Below are positions 1 to 7,360 of a stretch of 14,609 nucleotides of DNA, one piece after another. The stretch is from an uncultured bacterium. GTDB taxonomy: Bacteria; Patescibacteriota; Saccharimonadia; Saccharimonadales; Saccharimonadaceae. The notes beneath the pieces are model-generated. The model had not been told where the DNA came from, did not search any database, and worked only from the letters and a program-made list of their open reading frames with translations. Numbering within the stretch: the stretch's first letter is position 1; each line of letters begins with the position of its first letter. The position numbers and the translations under genes were made by a program. The stretch is taken from positions 1 through 14,609 of the forward strand of contig CALMQN010000146.1 in assembly GCA_937872185.1 (NCBI GenBank), in the 5' to 3' direction.

Positions 1-61
1 CGAAGACCATTAGTGCACTTAATACAAGTCTCCGACTGAGCAGCCCTTTTCTCACATTCAT
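1..61 (-). CDS. N-terminal fragment of a secreted protein gene, cut by window edge
   Basis: Reading leftwards from an ATG at 61 there are 20 open codons to the window edge, beginning MNVRKGLLSRRLVLSALMVF. This looks like the basic n-region and hydrophobic core of a Sec signal peptide. A well-formed promoter (TTGACG, 18 bases, TACAAT with an upstream TG) ends so that the predicted transcription start falls on the A of this ATG, which supports a real, probably leaderless gene. A second possible start is the GTG at 55, which keeps the same frame. The mature product lies outside the window and cannot be identified. The neighbours suggest another surface protein. Existence of the gene is moderately supported; its function is unknown. 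Confidence 0.55.
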   Translation of the reverse strand, partial: MNVRKGLLSRRLVLSALMVF

Positions 62-67
62 GTGCGA

Positions 68-97
68 ATTGTAGCATGAGCGTTAATTGCCCGTCAA
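68..97 (-). promoter_or_regulatory. Sigma70-type promoter for the gene starting at 61
   Basis: On the minus strand, TTGACG (97-92) is followed after 18 bases by TACAAT (73-68). A TG one base upstream of the -10 makes it an extended -10. The start predicted seven bases after the -10 is the A of the ATG at 61, so the transcript would be leaderless. Confidence 0.6.
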
Positions 98-119
98 CAA
101 ATCCGTTATGCTTTTTTGA

Positions 120-1283
120 TTAGAATGTTGGAGTACAGATGTAGGTAAGGGTAGTGGTGTAGGTACCGGCAGGTTGGCTACCAGGGACGTTCACGATGTA
201 GCTAACTGTGTAGATTTGGGCGTCTGATCCACCAAGAGTAGCGTTTCCACTGTTTGCGACTGGGTCACCTGAGGTAAATGAGAAGCTATCGACAGTATTA
301 TAATTGTTTGTATATCCTTGCGCTGTTCCGACGGCTTGTCCGCGGTAGTTGGTTCCGTTTGATGCAACGGCGATTTCTGAACCGACGGCAATGGTTGAAG
401 TAGCAGTGGTGTTTAGTTTTAAGTTTAGTCCGAATTGTGACACACCCTTGATACTTGCTGTGCTGTTGATGGCAGAGACGGTATTACCACCAGATGTCAG
501 CGTTGGTCCGTTGACGGTGATGACGTATCCCGATCCTGCATTAGTCGATGCTGCCATTTGAGAAGTAGCCGTTGCTGTATCAGTTGGAGAGAACAATTGG
601 TTAAAGGTGACGGCACCCGTAGTGACTGTTGAACAGTCAGGCACGCTGCTTGTTGTACCGACGGTTGCACCAGCACAGAAGACGAGTGATTCAGGCATAG
701 TACCAGTCAGGTCGATACCACGTGCTGTTGCTGCAGCCACAGTACCACTATCAATGGCTGAACCCGTTGTATCGGTTGATGCGTATGACGTAATACGGAC
801 GAAGAAGGTCTCACCGTTAACTGAGGTCGGGTTAGTAATCGTGTTGAACTGATATGTCACAGCAGTATTTGAGCTGACGCTCGCAGCAGTTCGCGTAATG
901 TATGGCGCACCGTCAGTTGCAAGAGTGGTGCCGTTGACGGTAAATCCGGTCGCACCTGTTTGACCGCTGAGAGTCGCGCTGGTTGTGGTGAGCCCTGTCG
1001 GCTTCACACATGTAGGAGTGATTGAAGAGTCGGCGGCCGTCGTACAGTACTGAAACTTAATTGATCCAACGTTGCTACCACCAGGAAGCGTGAAGGCAAA
1101 TGCGTGGTTAACAACTCCACCAGGTTTTGAACCACCGTCTGAGCCGTTTGCCATAAGCGTCAGACTACGTGCTGTAATTTGCGCGGCAGATGCGAAGCCC
1201 GGTAAAACTGCTTGGAGAACGAGAGCAAAGGTCAATACTAAAAGACCTGATATTTTGATAAGTGATGCGTGGTGGGTTTTCAT
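120..1283 (-). CDS. Secreted AQITAR-family surface protein (387 aa)
   Basis: A Sec signal peptide (residues 1-34, hydrophobic core about 10-30, ending ASA) is followed by AQITAR at the start of the mature protein. The rest is Thr/Ser/Gly/Asn-rich and beta-strand-like, with paired cysteines (CTTAADSSITPTC; another pair after LVF) and no membrane anchor. The C-terminal part (about 245-387) carries the motifs SQFGLNLKLN and YTVSYIVNVPGSQPAGTYTT, which it shares with the proteins at 13125-14153 and 1413-2156. The N-terminal part matches the proteins at 13125 and 14162. I recognise this as an abundant exported family in Saccharibacteria/CPR genomes. Its role is not known to me; a cell-wall or surface layer component is a reasonable guess, and WxL-like anchoring is possible because a WxL-interacting-like gene lies at 11601. 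The start at 1283 is preceded by an A-rich leader without a clear Shine-Dalgarno site. Confidence 0.85.
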   Translation of the reverse strand: MKTHHASLIKISGLLVLTFALVLQAVLPGFASAAQITARSLTLMANGSDGGSKPGGVVNHAFAFTLPGGSNVGSIKFQYCTTAADSSITPTCVKPTGLTTTSATLSGQTGATGFTVNGTTLATDGAPYITRTAASVSSNTAVTYQFNTITNPTSVNGETFFVRITSYASTDTTGSAIDSGTVAAATARGIDLTGTMPESLVFCAGATVGTTSSVPDCSTVTTGAVTFNQLFSPTDTATATSQMAASTNAGSGYVITVNGPTLTSGGNTVSAINSTASIKGVSQFGLNLKLNTTATSTIAVGSEIAVASNGTNYRGQAVGTAQGYTNNYNTVDSFSFTSGDPVANSGNATLGGSDAQIYTVSYIVNVPGSQPAGTYTTTLTYICTPTF

Positions 1284-1330
1284 TGTTTATTTTTCATTTT
1301 TTTTGTTTGTTTTAATGAGCTGTTGATAGC

Positions 1331-1359
1331 AGAATAGCACGAGCGATATGACGTGTCAA
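1331..1359 (-). promoter_or_regulatory. Strong promoter for the secreted protein gene at 120-1283
   Basis: On the minus strand there is a perfect -35 TTGACA (1359-1354), a 17-base spacer and TATTCT (1336-1331) with an extended TG. The start should lie near 1324, giving a leader of about 40 bases rich in A. This is the most consensus-like promoter in the window, consistent with high expression of an abundant surface protein. Confidence 0.7.
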
Positions 1360-1412
1360 CATATTTTTATCGTAAATACAAAAGTTATACACAGGTCACT
1401 GCCAGCAGTCAG

Positions 1413-2156
1413 TTAATACGTACCGGTCACAAGGAGCGTTTGATCGCTTGTGTATATACCACCAGGGGTAAGGGCGGGTACGTTGACCAGGTACGTAATG
1501 GTGTATGTCGTTGTGCCCGAGTTGCGAGTTGCCTGAGCAATCGTTTCGCCACTAACATACCGATATGAGTTTGAAGTAGCATAATTACCTGCGACGGTAC
1601 CAAAACCAAACTGGCCATTGTTGGGATTTGCACCCACTGATACCGGTGAGGTGTTAGCGACCAGGTTGATGCCAAACTGGGACGTGCCTGCGACCGACGC
1701 GCCTGGAAACGATGGTCCAGAGGGGTTCATAGCTTCAATTGTTGTGCTGCCGTTGCTCGGTGCGTTACCTATAATCTGTACAACGTATCCGTAGGTGGTG
1801 TAGTTAAGGACCGTAAATGTTGTCGTGGCTGTCGTTGCAGTGGCTGCTGAAAAGGCGTTAAAATTGATCGTTCCGTTAACTGCAACGGATAGTGCCGGGT
1901 CATTTGTAGTGGTGGAACCCGCAGCAATTTGAAAGTTAGATGAGGCGGCAGGCCCAACGCCAATATCACCAATTGAGTCTCGGCCCTGATAATTTGCCGA
2001 ACTGGACTGAATCAGTCCACCTGACCCGATGGCACTCTCGTTAAACTTATAATTTGTGGATTGCGATGGTTCCGCATAGACAGTCGAAGAAAGAGAAATG
2101 ACAACGAACGCAAAAGCAAAAAATGCGCCAATTCCTCTTCTTAACCTCTTTGACAT
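1413..2156 (-). CDS. Secreted protein with the shared C-terminal surface domain (247 aa)
   Basis: I chose the ATG at 2156 because it opens directly on a signal peptide (MSKRLRRG, then a hydrophobic core to about residue 27, ending VYA). The open frame extends further upstream to 2384, but that part is not signal-peptide-like and would overlap the divergent gene. The mature N-terminus reads STNYKFNESAIGSGG and SSANYQGRDSIGDIGVG, a type of repeat common in exported CPR proteins. The C-terminal half contains TSQFGINLVANTSP, YRYVSGETIA and TYTITYLVNVPALTPGGIYT, closely parallel to the AQITAR proteins at 120 and 13125. It therefore shares their C-terminal domain but has a different N-terminal module. 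There is no transmembrane anchor and no cysteine in the mature part. Function unknown; a surface or wall-associated protein is inferred. Confidence 0.8.
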   Translation of the reverse strand: MSKRLRRGIGAFFAFAFVVISLSSTVYAEPSQSTNYKFNESAIGSGGLIQSSSANYQGRDSIGDIGVGPAASSNFQIAAGSTTTNDPALSVAVNGTINFNAFSAATATTATTTFTVLNYTTYGYVVQIIGNAPSNGSTTIEAMNPSGPSFPGASVAGTSQFGINLVANTSPVSVGANPNNGQFGFGTVAGNYATSNSYRYVSGETIAQATRNSGTTTYTITYLVNVPALTPGGIYTSDQTLLVTGTY

Positions 2157-2163
2157 AAGCTCT

Positions 2164-2192
2164 ATTGTGGGTGATTGGAGGTGATTTTGCAA
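2164..2192 (-). promoter_or_regulatory. Probable promoter giving a leaderless transcript of the gene at 2156
   Basis: On the minus strand, TTGCAA (2192-2187) is followed after 17 bases by CACAAT (2169-2164). The start predicted seven to eight bases later falls at 2157-2156, on the ATG. There is no Shine-Dalgarno site close to the ATG, which fits leaderless translation. Confidence 0.45.
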
Positions 2193-2219
2193 GGAGGACG
2201 CAACGGTTTGCTCCTTGCA
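2188..2219. repeat. 9-bp perfect inverted repeat in the divergent promoter region
   Basis: TGCAAGGAG (2188-2196) and CTCCTTGCA (2211-2219) are perfect inverted arms separated by 14 bases. They overlap the -35 elements of both divergent promoters (2164-2192 minus and 2208-2236 plus). Neither side has a T-run, so a terminator is unlikely. An operator for a dimeric regulator, or an RNA hairpin that hides a Shine-Dalgarno-like AAGGAG, is possible. Confidence 0.55.
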
Positions 2220-2236
2220 GCCGTAAGCAGTATAAT
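2208..2236 (+). promoter_or_regulatory. Promoter for the fibre-like gene at 2270
   Basis: TTGCTC (2208-2213), a 17-base spacer and a perfect TATAAT (2231-2236). The start should be near 2243, leaving a leader of about 27 bases. The -35 lies beside the right arm of the inverted repeat. Confidence 0.6.
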
Positions 2237-2269
2237 AACAACCAATAGAACACATAGTTATAGAGAAAC

Positions 2270-3322
2270 ATGAAAAACCAGTCAGACACAGATACAAAAC
2301 CAGCTGCCAAGACAGCCTCAACTGAGCCACCAGTGCCAGAGGTATTACAGGCGCAAAGTGATGACGAGCCAGTCGAAGAACCAACGACGACTGCTAAGGC
2401 ATCCTCAGAGCCACGCAAAGCTCGCACGTTGCCGCACCGCATTACAACCTATCGGCCGAGTCACAAAGCAACCTTTATTGGTGTTGGTGTTGTGATCGCG
2501 ATTTTGGCAGCGAATGCTGCGATTATTGCGTTTGTCGTACAGGGCCAAGATAACGCCAACGCCCAGACAGGTCAGTCGGACGTTACCATCAGTCCAGCCG
2601 TGCTTGATACACTTGGCGTCAGTCGCAACAGTGTTGGTGACTTGGGCACAGAACTGGTCGTTGGACCGAACTCACGTTTTGATGGGAAAGTGACAATCGG
2701 TAACGATGTGAGTATTGGCGGTGAGCTGAAATTAAACGGCAAATTGTCAGTATCTGACGCGACGCTCACAAGCCTTCAGGCAGGTAACACTTCTCTCAGC
2801 AAACTAGACGTCAATGGTGATGCTAACGCAGCAAACTTGAACTTACGCCAAAACCTAGCCGTTGCGGGTACATCAACGCTGCAAGGGGCAGTGACAGTAG
2901 GACAGACATTAAACGTTGGCGGCAACCTAGTTGTTGGTGGTGCGCTGACGGTACGCACTTTCCAGGCGAGTAGCCTGACCTCAGAGACGACGCTCACTAT
3001 CGGAGGCCACGTGATTAGTAAGGGTGTTGCGCCAGGCATTGCGAGCGGCGGGGCAGTCGGCTCAAACGGTACGGTATCAATTAGCGGCAACGATGCATCT
3101 GGCACGGTCGCAGTCAATATTGGTGTTGGCGCTGTCAGTGGTACATTGGCACAAATTACCTTTCGTACGGCGTATTCATCGATTCCACATATCGTTGTGA
3201 CACCAGTGGGACGCAGTGCAGGTGATTATTATATTACCCGCACCAGCACTGGTTTTAGCATTATTGTGACTGGCGCATTATCAGCTGGCGGCTACGCTTT
3301 CGATTACATTGTCATCCAATAA
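2270..3322 (+). CDS. Membrane-anchored beta-rich surface fibre protein (350 aa)
   Basis: The first 65 residues are polar, Pro/Glu/Thr-rich and presumably cytoplasmic. A single membrane helix follows (about 67-91: FIGVGVVIAILAANAAIIAF). Residues 100-240 are a repetitive region of short beta units (VTIGNDVSIGGELKLNGKLS; LNVGGNLVVGGALTV) that resembles bactofilin-like or phage-fibre beta-helical stalks. The C-terminal 95 residues (VSISGNDASG, then FRTAYSSIPHIVVTPVG, ending AFDYIVIQ) look like the small beta domains found at the tips of phage tail fibres and in CPR surface proteins. I infer an N-in/C-out fibre on the cell surface. The gene converges with the F1-like operon, leaving one base between its stop and that of epsilon. 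The exact family is not recognised. Confidence 0.75.
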   Translation: MKNQSDTDTKPAAKTASTEPPVPEVLQAQSDDEPVEEPTTTAKASSEPRKARTLPHRITTYRPSHKATFIGVGVVIAILAANAAIIAFVVQGQDNANAQTGQSDVTISPAVLDTLGVSRNSVGDLGTELVVGPNSRFDGKVTIGNDVSIGGELKLNGKLSVSDATLTSLQAGNTSLSKLDVNGDANAANLNLRQNLAVAGTSTLQGAVTVGQTLNVGGNLVVGGALTVRTFQASSLTSETTLTIGGHVISKGVAPGIASGGAVGSNGTVSISGNDASGTVAVNIGVGAVSGTLAQITFRTAYSSIPHIVVTPVGRSAGDYYITRTSTGFSIIVTGALSAGGYAFDYIVIQ

Positions 3323-3323
3323 A

Positions 3324-3590
3324 TTACATATTAGCGAATAACAACACTTCATTATCACGCACCGTAAGAATGCCGTTTCGTATAGTAAAGATAACGGGTT
3401 CACCGCTTGTTTCGATAATGACTTCACCCGGATCGAGCATCGAAAAAAAGTCGGCATGTCCGGGGAGTATATCAAACTGCCCAACCTTATTTGTAGCCGT
3501 CACAGCCCGAGCAATACCATCGTAATATAGGTGAAAGGGCGCTCTAGCCACTACTTTTAACTCAGTAATATCGGAAGCTTGGTGAATCAT
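3324..3590 (-). CDS. atpC: F1-like ATPase epsilon subunit, short form (88 aa)
   Basis: This matches the N-terminal beta-sandwich of F1 epsilon: FDILPGHADFFSMLDPG is the counterpart of the usual GVLPGHAP...LKPG motif, followed by a FTIRNGILTVRDNEVLLFA strand pair like the usual FAVSGGFLEV. Family members are usually 130-140 residues long with two C-terminal helices. Here the protein stops right after the sandwich, so the helical domain that regulates rotation and inhibits hydrolysis is absent. Epsilon normally joins gamma to the c-ring as part of the central rotor. The start ATG overlaps the TGA of beta (ATGA), so translation is coupled, and this is the last gene of the operon. Identification is secure despite the short length. 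Confidence 0.85.
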   Translation of the reverse strand: MIHQASDITELKVVARAPFHLYYDGIARAVTATNKVGQFDILPGHADFFSMLDPGEVIIETSGEPVIFTIRNGILTVRDNEVLLFANM

Positions 3591-4987
3591 GTCTTTTTGT
3601 CAGCAGCAACTTCAGCTTTAGGCTCAGATGTTGGGGCGGCTGCTTTTTCCTCTTTTACAGGTTTTCCGTCAAGGATTGCTTCGATGCCTTTCAAGGTTTC
3701 CTCAAGCGTGAAGTACTGGCCAGGTTTACCAGACAAGTGTTCTGCAACGGTAAAGTCCTGCGAAAAGAACTGGACGAGTTTCTGCGCGTTTTGGTAGTCG
3801 GCACGGTCAGCAGGCGACAGCTCATTTTCACCAACGATGGCAATAATGTTTTTAAGTGAGTCATACTTTTGCATAATCGCTTGCACGCGACCAGCCAGCT
3901 TGTAGTGTCGTTCACCGACGATTTGGGGCGTTAAGAGTGACGAGGTCGTCTTTAACAGGTCAACCGCCGGTCGAATACCACTCTCGGCAACACTACGTGA
4001 GAGCACCAGCACTGAGTCTAGCTGTTGCGAGATGGCCTGCACCGCAGGGTCAGAAAGGTCGTCTGCAGGGATATACACAGCCTGCACAGACGTAATTGTT
4101 CCTTTGTCTGTTGAGCTCAGGCGGTCTTCCAAGCGACGCAGCTCGGCGTAGATCTTTGGTGAATAGCCACCTTCAGATGGAATCAACCCAAGGTTTGTTG
4201 ACAGCTCTGTCAGGGCTTGGATATGTCGATAAATGTTGTCCACGAAGAATAGGATGTCGCGGCCTTCCTCGTCACGGAAGTACTCCGCAGCAGTTGCCGC
4301 AGCCGGACCAACCATCGAACGAATAGCGGGTGTCGAGTCCATTTGTCCAAAGAACATGACCGTGTTTTTTAGCACACCAGTTTCTTTCAGTGTTTCATAT
4401 AACTCGTTACCTTCACGAATACGCTCACCAACACCACAGTAAATTGACAGACTTTTGGCGTTGCGGGTGACGTTATTAATCATTTCCATAGTAAGGACAG
4501 TCTTGCCCACACCAGCACCTCCGACGATACCAATCTTGCGACCTTTCACAAACGGTGTCAAAAAGTCGATTACTTTCAGGCCGGTTTCAAGCATCTCGAG
4601 CTTTTGCGTGCCACGGTAGCTCTTTGTGCCTGACGCTTCGCTAATCGGACGTCGTTTGTCAGTGATTCCCGGCTTTTCGTCGAGGGGTTCACCAAGCGCA
4701 CTAAAGACACGACCGAGCGTATTTGGCCCAACAGGCACCGACACTTTCTCGTGAGTACGAAAGATATTTTGGCCACACTGCAACACTTGGCTGTTGGTCA
4801 GGTTAATACAGACCACAGTATCAGCTTTAAAGAAACTGACTTCCAAAAAGACTTCAGGATGGTCTTCAACTCGCAGTAGCTCTTTTTCTTCAGGACGGTC
4901 GCCAATAATCTGTACTTCAACCATCAGGCCACGCAATGACTGGATACTTCCTACTTTTTCTTCTGATATCTTTGGATGCGTCTTCAT
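3587..4987 (-). CDS. atpD: F1-like ATPase beta subunit, divergent (466 aa)
   Basis: A full-length beta: N-terminal beta-barrel (1-80), nucleotide domain with Walker A GGAGVGKT (156-163), catalytic Glu188 in GVGERIREGNELY, Walker B ending at Asp250 (ILFFVDN), TSVQAVYIPADDLSDPA (299-315), then the C-terminal helical domain. Pocket residues differ from ordinary ATP synthases. The adenine-stacking Tyr of GIYPAVDPL is Arg339 (GIRPAVDLL). The usual MNEPPG is MDSTPA (216-221), which changes the conserved Asn to Asp. The second aromatic of the adenine pocket (VFTG) is Leu418. The DELSEED lever reads ENELSPAD (387-394). A charged Ala/Lys/Glu tail ends the protein. ATP hydrolysis is likely intact because all catalytic residues remain. 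The start overlaps the gamma stop (TAATG) and has an AGAGGAG ribosome site. It reads as a divergent paralogue; an ordinary beta is expected elsewhere in the genome. Confidence 0.93.
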   Translation of the reverse strand: MKTHPKISEEKVGSIQSLRGLMVEVQIIGDRPEEKELLRVEDHPEVFLEVSFFKADTVVCINLTNSQVLQCGQNIFRTHEKVSVPVGPNTLGRVFSALGEPLDEKPGITDKRRPISEASGTKSYRGTQKLEMLETGLKVIDFLTPFVKGRKIGIVGGAGVGKTVLTMEMINNVTRNAKSLSIYCGVGERIREGNELYETLKETGVLKNTVMFFGQMDSTPAIRSMVGPAAATAAEYFRDEEGRDILFFVDNIYRHIQALTELSTNLGLIPSEGGYSPKIYAELRRLEDRLSSTDKGTITSVQAVYIPADDLSDPAVQAISQQLDSVLVLSRSVAESGIRPAVDLLKTTSSLLTPQIVGERHYKLAGRVQAIMQKYDSLKNIIAIVGENELSPADRADYQNAQKLVQFFSQDFTVAEHLSGKPGQYFTLEETLKGIEAILDGKPVKEEKAAAPTSEPKAEVAADKKT

Positions 4988-5853
4988 TACCTGGCTCCTC
5001 TGGCGTGTGCTTTTTTCTTTTTGATGCTAATCATGACTTCGCGGAGTCGGCGGTCGCTTTCACTTCGTTTAGCGCGGTGAAACTCCAGGTGGTAGTCAAC
5101 CAACAGTTCAGTCGCACGCTTTTTAGCAACGGCCATCGAGTTAAATCGACTGGCGGCCTGCGCCAGACTTGACTCGAGGATTGTCTGACTGAGCGCAATG
5201 GTCATCATGGTCATCTCCATTCTCTCGGCAATCTCATCAAGTGATGGCTCAAAGATTGTATCAGCTGCCGTCATAATGTCAGTTTCGGTTGCGTCAGTTT
5301 CGCTCAGGCTTTTCATACTCGATATCAAGTCAATGCTTTTAATTTCTTGCACACCCAACGACACATATTCTTCATAATAGACAACAATGTTGCTGTACGG
5401 CATCACGGCTTTAATCACAGGGCTTACGTCGATATATTTGTCGGTCTCGGGCACTTGAAAAAACCGTTCAAAATGGATGCCACGTTGTGTTAACTGGTTA
5501 GCACCGTGACTACCCAGGACAATAATGTCTGTTGTCTTGGCGTCGTAGTTTTGCATCATTGTCTCAATCAAACGAAGGTCAATATCACCGCTCAGTCCGG
5601 CTTCGGCCGAGATAATGACAAACGCGTTCTTGCCGTTTTTGTCTGCACCGCCGCGGTTGGTGATTTGCGTTTTTGGATCAACACGGATTGATCGGTAGCG
5701 TGACCACAGCAGTTGAAAGAACTCGCCCGACAATTCAACCTTGTTTTTTACCTTCGCAACTTGGGTACTGGCGATACTCTCAAACACCCCCGTCAAATCT
5801 TCAATCGTGGTGATCTGTATCGTCTCTTTTTCGACAGTACTAGCTCTTCGCAT
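4987..5853 (-). CDS. atpG: F1-like ATPase gamma subunit (288 aa)
   Basis: Gamma is the central shaft turned by the alpha/beta hexamer. Both coiled-coil ends are visible: an N-terminal helix (about 15-56, TIEDLTGVFESIASTQVAKV) and a C-terminal helix (about 210-280) containing SRFNSMAVAKKRATELL, the counterpart of the family's MAAMKNATDNA. The middle Rossmann-like domain has VIISAEAGLSGDID (79-92), matching the usual TSDRGLCGGLN. Length is typical (family about 285-290). The classical N-terminal RRI-T-QITKAM motif is not recognisable, so it is divergent. I chose the ATG at 5853 over an upstream in-frame start at 5895 because AAGGAAG lies five bases before it. This gives a 14-base overlap with alpha. 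The C-terminus is strongly basic (KKKKAHARGAR). The stop overlaps the beta start by one base. Confidence 0.88.
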   Translation of the reverse strand: MRRASTVEKETIQITTIEDLTGVFESIASTQVAKVKNKVELSGEFFQLLWSRYRSIRVDPKTQITNRGGADKNGKNAFVIISAEAGLSGDIDLRLIETMMQNYDAKTTDIIVLGSHGANQLTQRGIHFERFFQVPETDKYIDVSPVIKAVMPYSNIVVYYEEYVSLGVQEIKSIDLISSMKSLSETDATETDIMTAADTIFEPSLDEIAERMEMTMMTIALSQTILESSLAQAASRFNSMAVAKKRATELLVDYHLEFHRAKRSESDRRLREVMISIKKKKAHARGAR

Positions 5854-7327
5854 TGGCTTCTTCCTTTGGTGGCTCTGCCGGCGTCTCAACAACAATCGTG
5901 GTCGGCGTCTTGGACTTAATGGTATGCGCCTTCAATAGCTCAGCCTCAATATGGTCAAAGTCTTTCTCTGCCTTGACGCGCGATTTTGCCTTGATGACGG
6001 CATCTTTCAAGCCAACAATATCAATCTCAACTGTTCCACCTCCCAGCAAAATGGTCTCAAGTAGCAGTTGTTGCTCCACCAAGTTATACAAGGTCTCTGG
6101 CGGCTGTTGTAGGGCGGCATAAATTTGTTTACCCAGTGTGAGGTCAATTTGTGCGTCCTTAGACAGGCTTGACCCAAAGTGTGAAAACTCTTCGGCTTGT
6201 TTGTACTTCGACAGCAGTTTAAACAGTGTACCAGACAATCGTTTTTGCCTGACGGTTTGGGCTTGTCCACCGACACGCGAGACGGACAACCCAGCGTTAA
6301 CGGCTGGTCGAATGCCTTGGCGAAAGACACCAAGGTCCAAAATAATCTGCCCGTCGGTAATAGACATAATACTCGTCGACAGGTAGGCGGTAATGTCGTC
6401 ATTTGGCGTCAAAACAACCGGTAGGGAAGTCAGCGTTTTGCCGTTTTTTAACAACTTTCCCGCACGCTCTAACAGACTAGAGTGCGCATAGAACATATCA
6501 CCTGGGTATGAGTCACGACCTGGGTCAACTTCTTGCAGCAGTGACAATTGTCGGTAGGCTTCAGCGTGGCTAGTCAGGTCGTCATAGATAATCACGACGT
6601 CTTCGCCGCTGTACCAAAGGTACTCGGCCATGGCACAGGCAGCGTAGGGCGCAAGGTACGACTGGGTGAGCGAATCAAAAATATCAGCTAGCACGACGAT
6701 GGTGTGGTCCATGGCGCCTGACTCACGCAGGCCCGCCAGCAGTTGCTCGATGTCGACTTTACGTTTGCCAATCAGCACGTAGACAACAATACGTTTTGTG
6801 CCTTTTTGGCTGGCGCTCAGCTGTGACAAGAAGGTACTTTTACCTGACTTGCTGTCACCCAGGATTGCAATACGCTGACCCAATACAACAGGGAAAAACA
6901 TATCAACGGCAGTCACACCGCTTGCGAGCTGTTCGTTCAGCATTGACCTTGCCATAATGCCTGGTGCTGCGTTAAAAATACCTGATGTCGCAGTACTGCG
7001 GATTGTCCCTTTGCCGTCAATTGGCTTGCCCATAGGCGTAACGACACGACCAATAAGTCCTTTTCCTACCGGAACGCTCAGGACGTCGGTCTCTACAACA
7101 GCAAGTGTGCCTGGCGCCATTTTTTCAGAATCAATATTAAACAGGATGACCTTGTCGCCATATGCTTCACGCACCAGTCCGCGTTGCCCATCTTCAAATA
7201 GTACCTGTGCACCCAGGCGTACGCCCTCCAGGCCTTTTACCTCAATAATAAAGCTATTGACCGCAACAACTTCACCGGTCAGCCCATCGGCTTCGACGAG
7301 CTTTTGAAAGGTAGCGTTATTAAACAC
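5840..7327 (-). CDS. atpA: F1-like ATPase alpha subunit, divergent (495 aa)
   Basis: Non-catalytic nucleotide-binding partner of beta. Domains in order: a shortened N-terminus (about 15 residues before the beta-barrel, against about 27 usually), barrel (16-85), nucleotide domain with P-loop GDSKSGKS (157-164) instead of the usual GDRQTGKT, YDDLTSHAEAYRQLSLL (248-264), PGRDSYPGDMFYAHSSLLER (269-288), and the arginine finger Arg351 in VSRVGG. The helical C-terminal domain ends in an unusual Pro/Glu-rich tail (after about 470). The altered P-loop and short N-terminal helix, which normally docks onto delta, set it apart from standard ATP synthase alpha. The start is a GTG at 7327 with GAGGTG seven bases upstream. 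It lies 33 bases downstream of the annotated delta stop, or overlaps delta by 8 bases if the delta frameshift is corrected. Confidence 0.92.
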   Translation of the reverse strand: MFNNATFQKLVEADGLTGEVVAVNSFIIEVKGLEGVRLGAQVLFEDGQRGLVREAYGDKVILFNIDSEKMAPGTLAVVETDVLSVPVGKGLIGRVVTPMGKPIDGKGTIRSTATSGIFNAAPGIMARSMLNEQLASGVTAVDMFFPVVLGQRIAILGDSKSGKSTFLSQLSASQKGTKRIVVYVLIGKRKVDIEQLLAGLRESGAMDHTIVVLADIFDSLTQSYLAPYAACAMAEYLWYSGEDVVIIYDDLTSHAEAYRQLSLLQEVDPGRDSYPGDMFYAHSSLLERAGKLLKNGKTLTSLPVVLTPNDDITAYLSTSIMSITDGQIILDLGVFRQGIRPAVNAGLSVSRVGGQAQTVRQKRLSGTLFKLLSKYKQAEEFSHFGSSLSKDAQIDLTLGKQIYAALQQPPETLYNLVEQQLLLETILLGGGTVEIDIVGLKDAVIKAKSRVKAEKDFDHIEAELLKAHTIKSKTPTTIVVETPAEPPKEEANAKS

Positions 7328-7360
7328 GGCGCAGCACCTCAGGAAACTTTTCGCGCTCAG

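Noticed and set aside
1397..1408. Palindrome ACTGCCAGCAGT downstream of the gene at 1413 as a terminator
   Set aside because: The stem is 5 bp with a 2-base centre and no T-run follows directly, so it is too weak to call.
2157..2384. Upstream extension of the secreted protein at 1413-2156 to an ATG at 2384
   Set aside because: It overlaps the divergent gene at 2270 and its promoter, and the internal ATG at 2156 opens exactly on a signal peptide.
6957..7307. 116-codon plus-strand open frame inside the alpha gene
   Set aside because: It is a shadow of the strongly conserved alpha coding sequence, with no ribosome site and no recognisable motif. The same holds for other opposite-strand frames within the ATPase genes.
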